From Planctomycetales bacterium (GTDB lineage: Bacteria > Planctomycetota > Planctomycetia > Isosphaerales > Isosphaeraceae): a DNA stretch of 34,840 bases. Below are positions 27,428 to 34,840 of the stretch, piece by piece (the stretch's first letter is position 1; each line of letters opens with the position of its first letter). Under the pieces are notes generated by a model, which saw nothing but the letters and a program-made list of their open reading frames with translations, did not search any database and had not been told where the DNA came from. Position numbers and translations under genes: made by a program. The stretch spans positions 1-34,840 of the forward strand of contig DAIDHE010000394.1 of NCBI GenBank assembly GCA_027459775.1, in the 5' to 3' direction.

Positions 27428-27949
27428 ATGAAATGTCAAAAATGCGCGAAGCCGGCGACATTTCATATCACGGATATCGTCGAGAAAGGAAAATATCGAG
27501 AGGCGCATCTCTGCGAGGAGCACGCGCGGCAGCACCTGGCGCCGGCCGACGAATCGATCGAGCCGCCCGCGATCAGCGAGCTTGCCAAGAAACTGGCCCA
27601 CAGCGTGGGCGCGCAGGCCGGCCAGGCGGCGTCAGGTTCGGCGTCGGACGCGCGGGCGTGCCCCGTCTGTCAGATCACCTATCTGGAATTTCGCGGTTCC
27701 GGCCGGCTGGGCTGCCCGCACGACTACGAAGTTTTTCGCGACGAACTCATGCCGCTGCTCGAAAACATCCATGGCGAGCCCCGGCATTCCGGCAAGGTTC
27801 CCAAGCGCGCGCCGCGAAACACGCGGCAGCAAACCACGCTGATCCAGTTGCGCAACGAACTCAAGCGGGCGATCGTGGCCGAGGAATACGAGACGGCGGC
27901 TCGGCTGCGCGACCGAATCAAGGGGATCGAGCTTGAGCAAGGACGATAA
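27428..27949 (+). CDS. mcsA: McsA-like zinc-ribbon/UVR-motif protein, first paralogue
   Basis: A 173-aa protein with the McsA architecture. An N-terminal zinc site (MKCQKC, then HLCEEH) is followed by a second (ACPVCQITYLEFRGSGRLGC then PHDYEVF) and a C-terminal UVR coiled-coil motif (LRNELKRAIVAEEYETAARL then RDRIKGIE). McsA activates the protein-arginine kinase McsB in Firmicutes. Here the ATG at 27428 is preferred over an upstream GTG because homology begins at MKCQKC. It is the first gene behind the strong promoter, 150 nt before a second McsA-like gene, which is coupled to mcsB. It may be a dedicated activator or have diverged. Confidence 0.9.
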   Translation: MKCQKCAKPATFHITDIVEKGKYREAHLCEEHARQHLAPADESIEPPAISELAKKLAHSVGAQAGQAASGSASDARACPVCQITYLEFRGSGRLGCPHDYEVFRDELMPLLENIHGEPRHSGKVPKRAPRNTRQQTTLIQLRNELKRAIVAEEYETAARLRDRIKGIELEQGR

Positions 27950-28099
27950 GGGCTCGCGATCCGGACCCGGCGAACCGGGGGCCGCGGAGGGGGATCTGGG
28001 CGAAACACGGCGAATTCCAGCGATGGGGCGCGAGGCGATGTCGAGCCGCCACAGCAGACCAGACCGCGTTCCTTCCCGCCCCGTCGGGTGGCTCCACCG

Positions 28100-28585
28100 A
28101 TGACATGCCAACATTGCGCCAAACCGGCCTCGGTCCATCTGACCGAACGACGCCAGGGCGAGCGCCGCGAAATCCACTTGTGCGCCGCCTGCGCCCGCAA
28201 GGCCGGCCTGGCGCTCCCCGACTCGCCGCCCAATCTCGCGCTCGACGCCGTCGTTCAGGATCTGATCGTCGCCAACGTCGGCGAGCTGGTCGGCGAGCTG
28301 GCCCAGATCGTCTGCCCCGGGTGCGGGATGAAATACATGGAGTTCCGGGCCAGCGGCCGGTTCGGCTGCCCTGACGATTACCGGGTGTTCGCGGTGGGCC
28401 TGCACGGGATCCTGACCCGCTATCACGGCGCCAGCCGGCACGTGGGCAAGTCGCCCCGGCCGCGGACCCGCGCGGGGGATCGCCTGCGGCTGCGAGCCCA
28501 GCTCAAGGCCGCGGTGGCCCGGGAAGACTACGAAGAGGCCGCACGGCTGCGCGATCAGCTCAAGGCCGAGGAACTCCACGCATGA
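28100..28585 (+). CDS. mcsA: McsA-like activator of protein-arginine kinase, second paralogue
   Basis: A 161-aa protein with the same layout as the preceding gene: zinc pairs MTCQHC/LCAAC, then CPGCGMKYMEFRASGRFGCP with DDYRVF, and a UVR motif (LRAQLKAAVAREDYEEAARL). The two share plan but are clearly diverged in the middle, where this one has a helical stretch (LALDAVVQDLIVANVGELVG). Its stop overlaps the mcsB start as ATGA (28582-28585), so it is the likelier physiological partner of McsB. The ATG at 28100 is chosen because the zinc motif begins there. Confidence 0.92.
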   Translation: MTCQHCAKPASVHLTERRQGERREIHLCAACARKAGLALPDSPPNLALDAVVQDLIVANVGELVGELAQIVCPGCGMKYMEFRASGRFGCPDDYRVFAVGLHGILTRYHGASRHVGKSPRPRTRAGDRLRLRAQLKAAVAREDYEEAARLRDQLKAEELHA

Positions 28586-29652
28586 CTCTCGACGACCTGA
28601 CCAAATCCTCCGGCGAGTGGCTCAAGGGCACGGGCCCCGAAAGCGACATCGTCATGTGCTCACGAATCCGCCTGGCCCGAAACCTGGCCGATTTCCCGTT
28701 CACCAACCGCGCCAGCCGCGCCGAAAAGGCCGAGATCGAAGCCCACGCAACCTCGGCCTTCGCCGCCGCCAAGCTCGATCTCGACTACATCGACGTCAAC
28801 GCCCTCTCACCCCTCGACCGCCAGTTCCTGGTCGAACGCCAGATCATCTCCCGCGAGCTCTCCTCCAGCGAGGGCCCCCGCGGCGTCGCCCTCTCATCCC
28901 ACGAAAACGTCGCCGTCATGGTCAACGAGGAAGACCACCTCCGCGTCCAGTACATGCTCTCGGGCTTCCGCCTCGCCGAAGTCTGGGACGCCGTCAACAA
29001 GATCGACGACCTCCTCGAAGAACAACTGGCCTTTGCCTACAGCCCGCAGCTCGGCTATCTTACCGCCTGCCCCACCAACGTCGGCACCGGAATCCGCGTC
29101 GGCGTCTTGCTCCACCTGCCGGGGCTGGTCCAGAACAAGCAAATCGACAAGGTCTTCCGCGCCCTCCAGAAAATCAACCTCGCCGTCCGCGGGCTCTATG
29201 GCGAGGGGAGCCAGGCCTCGGGCGACTTCTATCAGATCTCGAACCAGCAGACCCTGGGCAAAAGCGAGACCGAGCTGATCCGGATCTTGACCGACGTCGT
29301 GCCCCAGGTCTTGCACTACGAGCGCAACGCCCGCAACACGCTGCTCACCGAGCGCAGGGAGCACCTCCACGACCAGGTCAGCCGCGCCTACGGCGTGCTC
29401 AAGACGGCCCAGCGGATCTCGAGCGAAGAGACGATGCTCCTGCTCTCGAGCGTCCGCATGGGGATCAACCTGGGGCTGATCGACGACCTCTCGATTTCCG
29501 TCGTGAACGAGCTCTTCATTCAGACCCAGCCGGCGTTTCTGCAAAAGCTCGGAGGGAAAGAGCTCGGGGTCGAGGAGCGCAATATCGCGAGGGCGACCTA
29601 TCTGCGCACCCGGCTGTCGAACGGCCGACAAGCCCCGCGGCACGAGCGCTAA
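28582..29652 (+). CDS. mcsB: protein-arginine kinase McsB
   Basis: A 356-aa ATP:guanido phosphotransferase that phosphorylates arginines on proteins and marks them for ClpC-type proteases. Visible: SRIRLARNLADFPF near the N-terminus, substrate loop NEEDHLR, CPTNVGTGIRVGVLLHLP with catalytic Cys163, and GEGSQASGDFYQISNQQTLG in the nucleotide-binding half. The phospho-Arg-binding allosteric motif RDxxRA reads RNIARA at 333-338, so the Asp is Asn. No ctsR or clpC lies in the window, unlike the Firmicutes operon. It is coupled to the McsA-like gene and followed 20 nt later by the J-domain gene. Confidence 0.96.
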   Translation: MTLDDLTKSSGEWLKGTGPESDIVMCSRIRLARNLADFPFTNRASRAEKAEIEAHATSAFAAAKLDLDYIDVNALSPLDRQFLVERQIISRELSSSEGPRGVALSSHENVAVMVNEEDHLRVQYMLSGFRLAEVWDAVNKIDDLLEEQLAFAYSPQLGYLTACPTNVGTGIRVGVLLHLPGLVQNKQIDKVFRALQKINLAVRGLYGEGSQASGDFYQISNQQTLGKSETELIRILTDVVPQVLHYERNARNTLLTERREHLHDQVSRAYGVLKTAQRISSEETMLLLSSVRMGINLGLIDDLSISVVNELFIQTQPAFLQKLGGKELGVEERNIARATYLRTRLSNGRQAPRHER

Positions 29653-29672
29653 CTCCAGGGGGATCGACGCCC

Positions 29673-30389
29673 GTGTCGCTGTTCAGCTTTGACATCGATC
29701 CCCACAAGGTTCTCGGGGTGGGGGCCGCGGCGTCGCTTCAGGAGATCCGCGACGCCTACAAACAACAGGCCAAGCGCTACCACCCCGACGCCGGGGGCGA
29801 GGAATGGGCGTTTCGCATCCTTGCTCAGGCCTACGAAATGCTCAGCGCGGCCCGAGTGGCGCGCGCGGCGGCCGGTCCGCCCACGGCCGCGACCGAGGCC
29901 GTCCGCCGCCCTCCCGCCACCGCGGCGGCCCGCGGCCAGCGCGAGACCGAGGCCGTCCACTCCGGAATCCTCGACGCCGAAACGCACCCCGGCCGGCTCG
30001 TCGCCGTCGAACACCTCTGCGTGCGCTATCTCTGGGACGACGCCGAATACCTCTGGCTCGGCCAGCTCGCCCCCGACAGCGAGCGATTCCTGAGCTGCGG
30101 GCTTAATCTCAACTGGCCCGATCCCCTCGCCCCCCTTCGGCTCGACCCCGCTCAATGCGCCCAGGTCGCCGACATCCTGCGCGATCTCGTCGACGACCTC
30201 ATTCTCTCGAGCCGGCCGGCCGCCTCCCGATTGCGGGCCGAAGACGACCGCGTCGCCGCCTGGCTGTCCTATACCAGCTTTGACCGCTCGTGGCGCGCCC
30301 TGGGCGCCCTGCACACACTGCTCCGAAAGCAGGGGCTCGGCCTCCGGCAGTGGTCACGCGACCTCTTCATCCCCCGGTCATGGCGCTAA
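29673..30389 (+). CDS. J-domain (DnaJ-like) co-chaperone
   Basis: A 238-aa protein whose first 65 residues form a J domain (HKVLGVGAAASLQEIRDAYK then YHPDAGG with HPD at 37-39), which would stimulate an Hsp70 ATPase. It lacks the Gly/Phe and zinc-finger parts of DnaJ. An Ala/Pro-rich linker (about 65-95) leads to an unrecognised C-terminal domain containing VEHLCVRYLWDDAEYLWLGQ. GTG at 29673 is the start (CCAGGGGG upstream). Position directly behind mcsB suggests a shared role in protein quality control. Its last 12 nt overlap the coaD tail in opposite orientation. Confidence 0.88.
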   Translation: MSLFSFDIDPHKVLGVGAAASLQEIRDAYKQQAKRYHPDAGGEEWAFRILAQAYEMLSAARVARAAAGPPTAATEAVRRPPATAAARGQRETEAVHSGILDAETHPGRLVAVEHLCVRYLWDDAEYLWLGQLAPDSERFLSCGLNLNWPDPLAPLRLDPAQCAQVADILRDLVDDLILSSRPAASRLRAEDDRVAAWLSYTSFDRSWRALGALHTLLRKQGLGLRQWSRDLFIPRSWR

Positions 30390-30899
30390 CCCCTTGCCCA
30401 GCGTCTCCAGGATCGGCTGGACAACGAGCTCGGGCACGAAACGCCGCAAGGCGTCGGCCCCGCCAAACCGCGCGACCTGCTTGATCAGCGTGCTCGAGAC
30501 GTGCGAATGCTCGGCGTCCGCCATCAAGAAGACCGTCTCGATCTCGGGATCGAGCTGATGGTTCGTGAGCGTCATCCCGAACTCGTATTCCATGTCGGTC
30601 AGGGTTCGGAGTCCGCGGAGGATCACCCGCGCCCCGATCCTCCTGACGAAGTCCACGGTCAGCCCCTCGAACGACTCGACCGAGACGTTGGAAAACCCGG
30701 CGGTCACCTGGCGCGCCATCTCGACCCGCTCCTCGATGCTGAAAAGCGAGGTCTTGTTGGGATTGACGCCGATGCCGATCTTGAGATGGTCAAAGAGCCG
30801 GCAGCCGCGACCGATCAGGCCCAGATGCCCCAGAGTGAAAGGGTCGAACGTGCCCGAGAAGACGGCGAGGCGATACGGGTCGACGTGGTGTGGGCTCAT
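30378..30899 (-). CDS. coaD: phosphopantetheine adenylyltransferase
   Basis: A 173-aa enzyme of coenzyme A synthesis that joins ATP and 4'-phosphopantetheine to dephospho-CoA. The nucleotidyltransferase motif GTFDPFTLGH is at 16-25, VILRGLRTLTDMEYEF at about 92-107, and SSTLIKQVARFGG near 135. It is slightly longer than the usual 160 residues because of an N-terminal MSPHHVDPYR extension; an internal start is not obvious. Convergent with the J-domain gene with 12 nt overlap of coding ends. It lies 82 nt downstream of the small membrane protein, on the same strand. Confidence 0.95.
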   Translation of the reverse strand: MSPHHVDPYRLAVFSGTFDPFTLGHLGLIGRGCRLFDHLKIGIGVNPNKTSLFSIEERVEMARQVTAGFSNVSVESFEGLTVDFVRRIGARVILRGLRTLTDMEYEFGMTLTNHQLDPEIETVFLMADAEHSHVSSTLIKQVARFGGADALRRFVPELVVQPILETLGKGLAP

Positions 30900-30981
30900 G
30901 GCAAGCAGATTGAGCGAGAGCCCCTCCCTCGGGAACCAACGAAAGAATCACGCCGCCCGGACGTCTCGGACCCGTCGGCGG

Positions 30982-31197
30982 CTAGCGTCGGGCCGATTTG
31001 CCCACGATGAAAAAAAGCAGCATGACGAGCACCAAGGTGGCCAGGTAGCCGTCGAGCGGCCGCCCGCTGTTCTTCTCGCCCTCGGGCGCGGGCTCCTGGG
31101 CGAAGGCCGTGGTGGCGGCCGGCGGGGCGACGAGCAGTCCCACCGCGAGCGCCGTCGGCGCCAGGATACGGCCGCGGAAAGGAACCTGAGCCTTCAT
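30982..31197 (-). CDS. small exported single-pass membrane protein
   Basis: A 71-aa protein with an N-terminal signal (hydrophobic LAPTALAVGLLVAPPAATTA, likely cleavage AFA/Q), a short Glu/Gly/Pro-rich segment and a C-terminal transmembrane helix (LATLVLVMLLFFIVG) ending in Lys-Ser-Ala-Arg-Arg. AAGGAG precedes the ATG at a good distance, and the start overlaps the HYExAFE stop as ATGA. Not a family I recognise; no function is suggested by the sequence. Confidence 0.75.
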   Translation of the reverse strand: MKAQVPFRGRILAPTALAVGLLVAPPAATTAFAQEPAPEGEKNSGRPLDGYLATLVLVMLLFFIVGKSARR

Positions 31198-31754
31198 CGA
31201 TCGCGCTCCTTGACGGGCCGGGGCCGCCGGCTCGCCGTCGGGGTCATGGGAAGCCATTCAGACAGCGGCCGGACGCGGCGGCGAAACGCCTTGCGAGCCA
31301 TGGCGACCGCCTTCCACGACGAACCTCGAGACCGCAGATGAGCCACGTAATCATCGAGCCCAACCGCCCAGAACCGATAATGCCGGCCGCGGAATTCAAA
31401 CGCCCCCTCGCCCCGCGGCAACGCGAACGGCGGGGGCGGCTCGGCATACGCAAACGACAGCACCGCGCGAAACCCAGGTCCAAACGTTTCCTGCCACCGC
31501 GCCAGCCCCTGCAGATCGTCGACCGTCACCCAGTTTTCCCAATCGCGGCGGCCCTTGCTGTTCTTGGCCCGCTTCCCCTTGACCTCGACGACCAGATTCA
31601 CCCCGAACCGGGGATAAAGCAAAAAGTCGGGGTTTTTCACCCCCTCGTCATCAAAGAGAGCCCTGCGGCACTAGTCGACGGCGACGCAGGGGATCCGCTG
31701 GTCGCGCACATACGCCTCGAAGGCGGCCTCGTAATGGTTGGAACGCTGGGCCAT
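31194..31754 (-). pseudogene. HYExAFE-family protein with an in-frame amber codon
   Basis: From the ATG at 31754 the frame reads NHYEAAFEAYVRDQRIPCVA, the motif that names the planctomycete HYExAFE family, then meets TAG at 31671-31673 (codon 28) and continues in the same frame to 31194. Full length would be 186 residues. Beyond the stop, NPDFLLYPRFGVNLVVEVKG has the spacing of a PD-(D/E)xK nuclease core (Asp, then Glu-Val-Lys), so the family may be nuclease-like; this is my inference. One base change (GAG to TAG) explains the break, since Glu is expected after VD. A GTG at 31640 gives an N-truncated 148-aa product but has no well-spaced RBS. It overlaps the next gene by four nt. Confidence 0.8.
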
Positions 31755-31848
31755 CCGTCTCGCGCTCGCGCCCGATCGGCTGGGCTGGGCCTGCGCTCGT
31801 CGATCACCGCGAACGCCGCCCTCCATCATCCGTTTTGCCGCCCCGCCG

Positions 31849-32307
31849 TCAATCGCCCGCCGACGAATTCACGATCGGCAGAAGCGGCGAACCCCCGGCC
31901 GGGGCCCGCGGCTTGCGCCGGGGGGGCAACACGGCCTCGGCGTATTCCCAGATCTGCTCGGGCGACTCGAACAGCCGGTCAAAGATCCACTCGCCGTCGT
32001 ATTCGCAGTTGGCCGTGGTGTATTCGCGGCAGATCTTGGGCCGATTGAAATAGATCCCGCAGCGATTCTCGGGCGTCAGATGGCGACAGCGCGAGAGCAC
32101 GAGCAAATACCACTGACCCTTGTCAACGTAGACGATCGTGCGATCGTGCGCCAGATACCAGCGGATCGAGTCAAAATCGTCCCAGGAATCCGGGTTCTCG
32201 ATGGGCAAGGAAAAATAGCGGCAGCACTTGCCGGTGCAGAAATCGCACAGGCACTCGCCGGGCTTGAGCTGGTCGCGGGTCGGCTTGCGGGGTCGGGTCT
32301 TGCTCAT
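31849..32307 (-). CDS. YkgJ-family cysteine-cluster protein
   Basis: A 152-aa protein with nine cysteines, seen as CLCDFCTGKCC at 19-29, then Cys74, Cys83, Cys93 and Cys101 (SRCRHL, NRCGIYFNRP, KICREY, NCEYDG). This is the zinc- or iron-chelating domain of the YkgJ/UPF0153 family. Ordinary members are about this length; the enzymatic role is unknown, with metal or iron-sulfur binding expected. The C-terminus is basic (PPRRKPRAPAGG). The ATG at 32307 overlaps the stop of the methyltransferase gene as ATGA. A 94-nt gap separates it from the HYExAFE gene. Confidence 0.92.
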   Translation of the reverse strand: MSKTRPRKPTRDQLKPGECLCDFCTGKCCRYFSLPIENPDSWDDFDSIRWYLAHDRTIVYVDKGQWYLLVLSRCRHLTPENRCGIYFNRPKICREYTTANCEYDGEWIFDRLFESPEQIWEYAEAVLPPRRKPRAPAGGSPLLPIVNSSAGD

Positions 32308-33164
32308 GGGGTCGGGTTCGCCTCACGGGGATCAACAAGAGGAACGATCTGGTCCAGGGCCTGGCGGATCGTGGCGACGTGGCGCTCGGTCGTGCCGCAG
32401 CATCCCCCGAGCATCCGCCCTCCGGCGGCGACCCACGCCGGGACGGCGCGGGCGAAGGCTTCGGGGTCCGAATCGGCCTGGCCGGCGACAGCGCTTGGCC
32501 TCAGGTACAAGGGAATGCTCGCAATGTCGGCGATCGACCGGGCGAAAGCCAGCGCGGCGGCCGCGCCGGCCTGGCAGTTCATGCCGACCGCGGCCGCGCC
32601 GTGGTCCACCAGCCGCAGCGCCAGCGCCCCGGCCCCCTCGGGCCATTGCCAGAGACTCACGATCAAGGGCGGCCAGCTCGGGTCCGCATCCGTCAGCTCG
32701 TCGAGCACGCGAACCGCCGGAACGGCCGTGAAGGTCTCCATCACGAGCGCATCGACCCCCGCCTGGGCGAGCACCCGCGCCTGTTGAGCGGCCGCGCCCG
32801 GCTCTTCCGCGACGCGCGGCCCAAGATTCCCCAGCACAAGAGCCCCCGGCCCGCCCGCCGAGCGCGCCAGCGCGACCGCCGCTTGATTGATCCGCTCGAG
32901 ATCCCCCGAGCGCCCGAACCGCTCGAGGACGGGGCGGCTGGCGCCGAAGGTGTTGGTGGTGAGCGCCTCAGCGCCAGCCGCGCGGTCCCGAGCGTGGATC
33001 GCGAGTACCCGCTCCGGATGCTCGAGATTCCACAGGCACGGGTCGTCGCGCACGGGATCGAGCCCCAGCGCGATCAGCCGCGTCCCCATCGCGGCGTCGA
33101 GCACCATCGGACCGCGCCCGATCCGCTCGAGCAGGCTCGGACGCCGGGGCGGATCGTCAGTCAC
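32304..33164 (-). CDS. homocysteine S-methyltransferase family protein
   Basis: A 286-aa TIM-barrel enzyme that would move a methyl group (from S-methylmethionine, betaine or a similar donor) to homocysteine to give methionine. The zinc-binding cysteines are present: GMNC with Cys197 and GGCCGT with Cys255/Cys256. The N-terminus shows VLDAAMGTRLIALGL and LTTNTFGASR, typical of the BHMT/MmuM family. Start at GTG 33164 is chosen because it overlaps the protease stop by eight nt (GTGACTGA). Its stop overlaps the YkgJ-type gene by four nt. There is no cobalamin- or folate-binding domain, so it is not MetH. Confidence 0.92.
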   Translation of the reverse strand: MTDDPPRRPSLLERIGRGPMVLDAAMGTRLIALGLDPVRDDPCLWNLEHPERVLAIHARDRAAGAEALTTNTFGASRPVLERFGRSGDLERINQAAVALARSAGGPGALVLGNLGPRVAEEPGAAAQQARVLAQAGVDALVMETFTAVPAVRVLDELTDADPSWPPLIVSLWQWPEGAGALALRLVDHGAAAVGMNCQAGAAAALAFARSIADIASIPLYLRPSAVAGQADSDPEAFARAVPAWVAAGGRMLGGCCGTTERHVATIRQALDQIVPLVDPREANPTP

Positions 33165-34236
33165 TCGATTTCGTCCGATCGCGCAGCCGGGCACTACAGT
33201 TGAGAAGAAACCGGTGCTCCTCGGCCGTGAGCCCGTTCTTGCCTTCGCGGTGCAGTTTTTCCAGGATTTCGTCCATCCTGCGCTCCTCCGCGAGCTGCCG
33301 CGCCAGCCGCCGTTCGCGGCGGATCTCGCCCCGCCGCCTGCGCCAGCGCTTGATCACGCTTTCTTGCCGGGGCCGGACCTTGGCCGGGCTGGCCTCGAGG
33401 CTAGTATAGCCCTCGGAGAAATCGTAGCCAAAGACGCCGTCGTCGAAATAGCCGCCGTCGTCGAAGAACCGGGCCTCGCGGCGGACCAAGAATTCGATGA
33501 GCAGACCAAGAGCGATCACCGTCGCGCCGTCGAGCCGCCGCGACACGGCGACCCGGACCACGCCGATGGCGATCAAGAGCAACGCCGACGCCCGGGCCGT
33601 CCAAAGGGCGTAGGGGTTGTCGCGCGACGCGATCGCCGTGCCCCCGAAATAGGCGCGAAACATCCGGCCCCCGTCGAACGGCAGGGCGGGGATCAGGTTC
33701 GCCAGCATGAGCACGAAATTGAGATAGCCAAACCAGCCCAGCACCCAGACCGGGGTCAGCGGGGGTGCGAGCGTGCCCCCGGCGAGCCGGGGCGCGCCGG
33801 CGTCGCCCTCGTTGCCGAAGGGGTTCCAGACGAATTGCGCCCCCACGAACACCTGCAAGGCGATCGCGCAGGTCAGGAACAGCGCCCCGCTCACCACCGG
33901 CCCGGCCATGGCCACCAGAAAGTTCTCGCTCGACCGCATCGTGAACGACGGGCCGACCAGGCTCCCCAGCGGCCAGATATGAACCTCGTCTTGCTCAACC
34001 CCAAGCGCGGCGGCGGTCGCGGCGTGCCCGACCTCGTGGGCCGCGAGCGCCAGCAACAACAGAACCAGCCAGGTCGCCGTGCGGCTCAGGTCGGGAAGCG
34101 AACCCTGGGCGGCCAGTCCCACCGCCGTCGACAGGAGGAGGAACGTCACGAAGAAGATCAGCGTGATGTGCACCCGCACCCGCGCGCCGAACCAGCGGCC
34201 CAGGGAAACAGGCGACCAGTTGAGGGGATCGCTCAT
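33157..34236 (-). CDS. M50/site-2-protease family membrane metalloprotease
   Basis: A 359-aa intramembrane zinc protease. The active-site motif HEVGH is at 67-71 inside a transmembrane segment, and the second zinc ligand lies in LIPALPFDGGRMF with Asp188. About five to six membrane helices are visible up to residue 260. The C-terminal 110 residues are soluble and highly charged (RRRRGEIRRERRLARQLAEE, ending in LTAEEHRFLLNCSARL), a tail seen in planctomycete membrane proteases and rhomboids. The ATG at 34236 gives MSDPLNWSPV; longer starts upstream lack homology. S2P-type proteases cut transmembrane regulators, so a regulatory role is plausible but the target is unknown. It leads a same-strand run to coaD. 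Confidence 0.93.
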   Translation of the reverse strand: MSDPLNWSPVSLGRWFGARVRVHITLIFFVTFLLLSTAVGLAAQGSLPDLSRTATWLVLLLLALAAHEVGHAATAAALGVEQDEVHIWPLGSLVGPSFTMRSSENFLVAMAGPVVSGALFLTCAIALQVFVGAQFVWNPFGNEGDAGAPRLAGGTLAPPLTPVWVLGWFGYLNFVLMLANLIPALPFDGGRMFRAYFGGTAIASRDNPYALWTARASALLLIAIGVVRVAVSRRLDGATVIALGLLIEFLVRREARFFDDGGYFDDGVFGYDFSEGYTSLEASPAKVRPRQESVIKRWRRRRGEIRRERRLARQLAEERRMDEILEKLHREGKNGLTAEEHRFLLNCSARLRDRTKSSD

Positions 34237-34656
34237 GGTCGAGATCCAGGGGTTTCTCGCGTTCTCGCCCGATTCCTCGCGCGAGTCGATCAGACCATTC
34301 CGCCTCCAATTTACCAGCCCGCGCCCACCCCCGCAACGCGAGCCTCGCGGCCGTCGCGCCGTGGAAGACCCAACCGCTCCCGGAACGTGATCCGGCCTCG
34401 GACCAGACGCCAGCTTACGCATCGGCGCGCGGACAAAGGCTTGAGCCGTCATCTCAACAGAGAAATGAATCGCGGCCCTCGGACGCGCGAAACGCTCAGG
34501 CTCAGGCGCTGCCCTGATCGAGACACGGGCGTCGTTTCCAGCCGAACAACCCCACGCGCCGTGGAGTCGCCGAGTGGAGCAGCCAAAGATCCCAGCACCG
34601 TCTGGCCACGCCGACCCATCTGGCCCTGGAAATGAGCAATACCTGAATGGGGTTCA
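34237..34656. other. 420-nt region without a supported gene
   Basis: I see no credible coding frame, RNA gene or strong promoter between the protease start and the glycosyltransferase stop. The reading frames here have no homologous motifs. Upstream signals of the protease operon presumably lie in this stretch. Confidence 0.55.
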
Positions 34657-34840
34657 TCATCCCCCGATCGATGACAAGCTCCGAAAAAAGCTCTCATACC
34701 GCTCAACCAGCCGTTCCGGCGCCCAGCGCCCGGCTTGTTCCTGCGCCAATCGGCGCTGCCGCGCCTCGAGCTCCGGGTCGTCCCATAGCCGTTCGATCGC
34801 CGCGACCCACGGCGCGACCTCGCGCGGCGTCGGCAACGCC
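34657..34840 (-). CDS. C-terminus of a probable glycosyltransferase (5' part beyond window)
   Basis: The last 61 codons of a protein entering from the right edge: PREVAPWVAAIERLWDDPEL then RWAPERLVERYESFFRSL, ending at a TGA at 34657. Helical endings of the form DDPELEARQRRLA...YESFFRSL are typical of the C-terminal helix of GT4-type glycosyltransferases in planctomycetes. The catalytic part is not in the window, so the call rests on this tail only. Confidence 0.6.
   Translation of the reverse strand, partial: ALPTPREVAPWVAAIERLWDDPELEARQRRLAQEQAGRWAPERLVERYESFFRSLSSIGG

Noticed and set aside
28617-29672. Extension of the J-domain frame upstream through mcsB
   Set aside because: The frame is open but out of phase with mcsB and Arg/Pro-rich; the GTG at 29673 with its RBS is the real start.
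34449-34706. 85-residue minus-strand frame near the right edge
   Set aside because: It overlaps the glycosyltransferase tail in another frame, lacks motifs and has no RBS.

Overview
The window looks like chromosomal DNA of a high-GC planctomycete, most likely of the Isosphaeraceae/Gemmataceae side of the phylum. This rests on gene content: a DUF1559 pseudopilin-like protein, two small DUF1573 proteins, a HYExAFE-family protein, a MoxR/DUF58/DUF4129/DUF4350 operon, a TPR-sulfotransferase, an FG-GAP protein and a membrane-fused spermidine-synthase-like protein. I see no rRNA, tRNA, insertion sequence or CRISPR array.

Layout. 1-3214 (minus): a tandem pseudo-receiver protein followed 21 nt later by mfd, which runs off the left edge. 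3493-7356 (plus): an accessory cassette of secreted or membrane proteins (a DUF1573 gene split by a C10 tract, a second DUF1573 gene, an eight-cysteine mini-protein, a type I membrane protein, a DUF1559 pseudopilin), then a TPR-sulfotransferase. 9821-11203: an FG-GAP protein with an in-frame TGA and a SECIS-like hairpin right behind it. 11245-11352: a dispersed palindromic repeat. 11487-15242: an SGNH hydrolase (plus), convergent with an esterase and a PfkB-type sugar kinase (minus). 15469-19120 (plus): a membrane-fused spermidine-synthase-like protein and a TlpA thioredoxin. 19213-27063 (minus): trpE overlaps a membrane gene, DUF4129 and DUF4350 head to tail; a repeat-bearing 375-nt gap separates these from MoxR-DUF58 and another membrane protein. 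27280-30389 (plus): a strong promoter, two McsA-like zinc proteins, the arginine kinase McsB and a J-domain protein. 30378-34236 (minus): an M50 protease, homocysteine methyltransferase, YkgJ-type cysteine-cluster protein, a HYExAFE gene with an amber codon, a small membrane protein and coaD. 34657-34840: the C-terminus of a probable glycosyltransferase.

How genes work together. McsA/McsB/J-domain form a protein-arginine-phosphorylation and proteostasis unit. MoxR, DUF58, DUF4129 and DUF4350 form an envelope-associated AAA+/vWA module that is translationally coupled to trpE. The 3.5-7.4 kb cassette is the least explained part.

The three most notable signals are the candidate selenocysteine codon (UGA at 10184), the C10 frameshift in the DUF1573 gene, and the cysteine-patterned mini-protein between the DUF1573 genes and the pseudopilin. 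Three interrupted reading frames in 35 kb also raise the possibility of assembly errors, so each should be read-checked.
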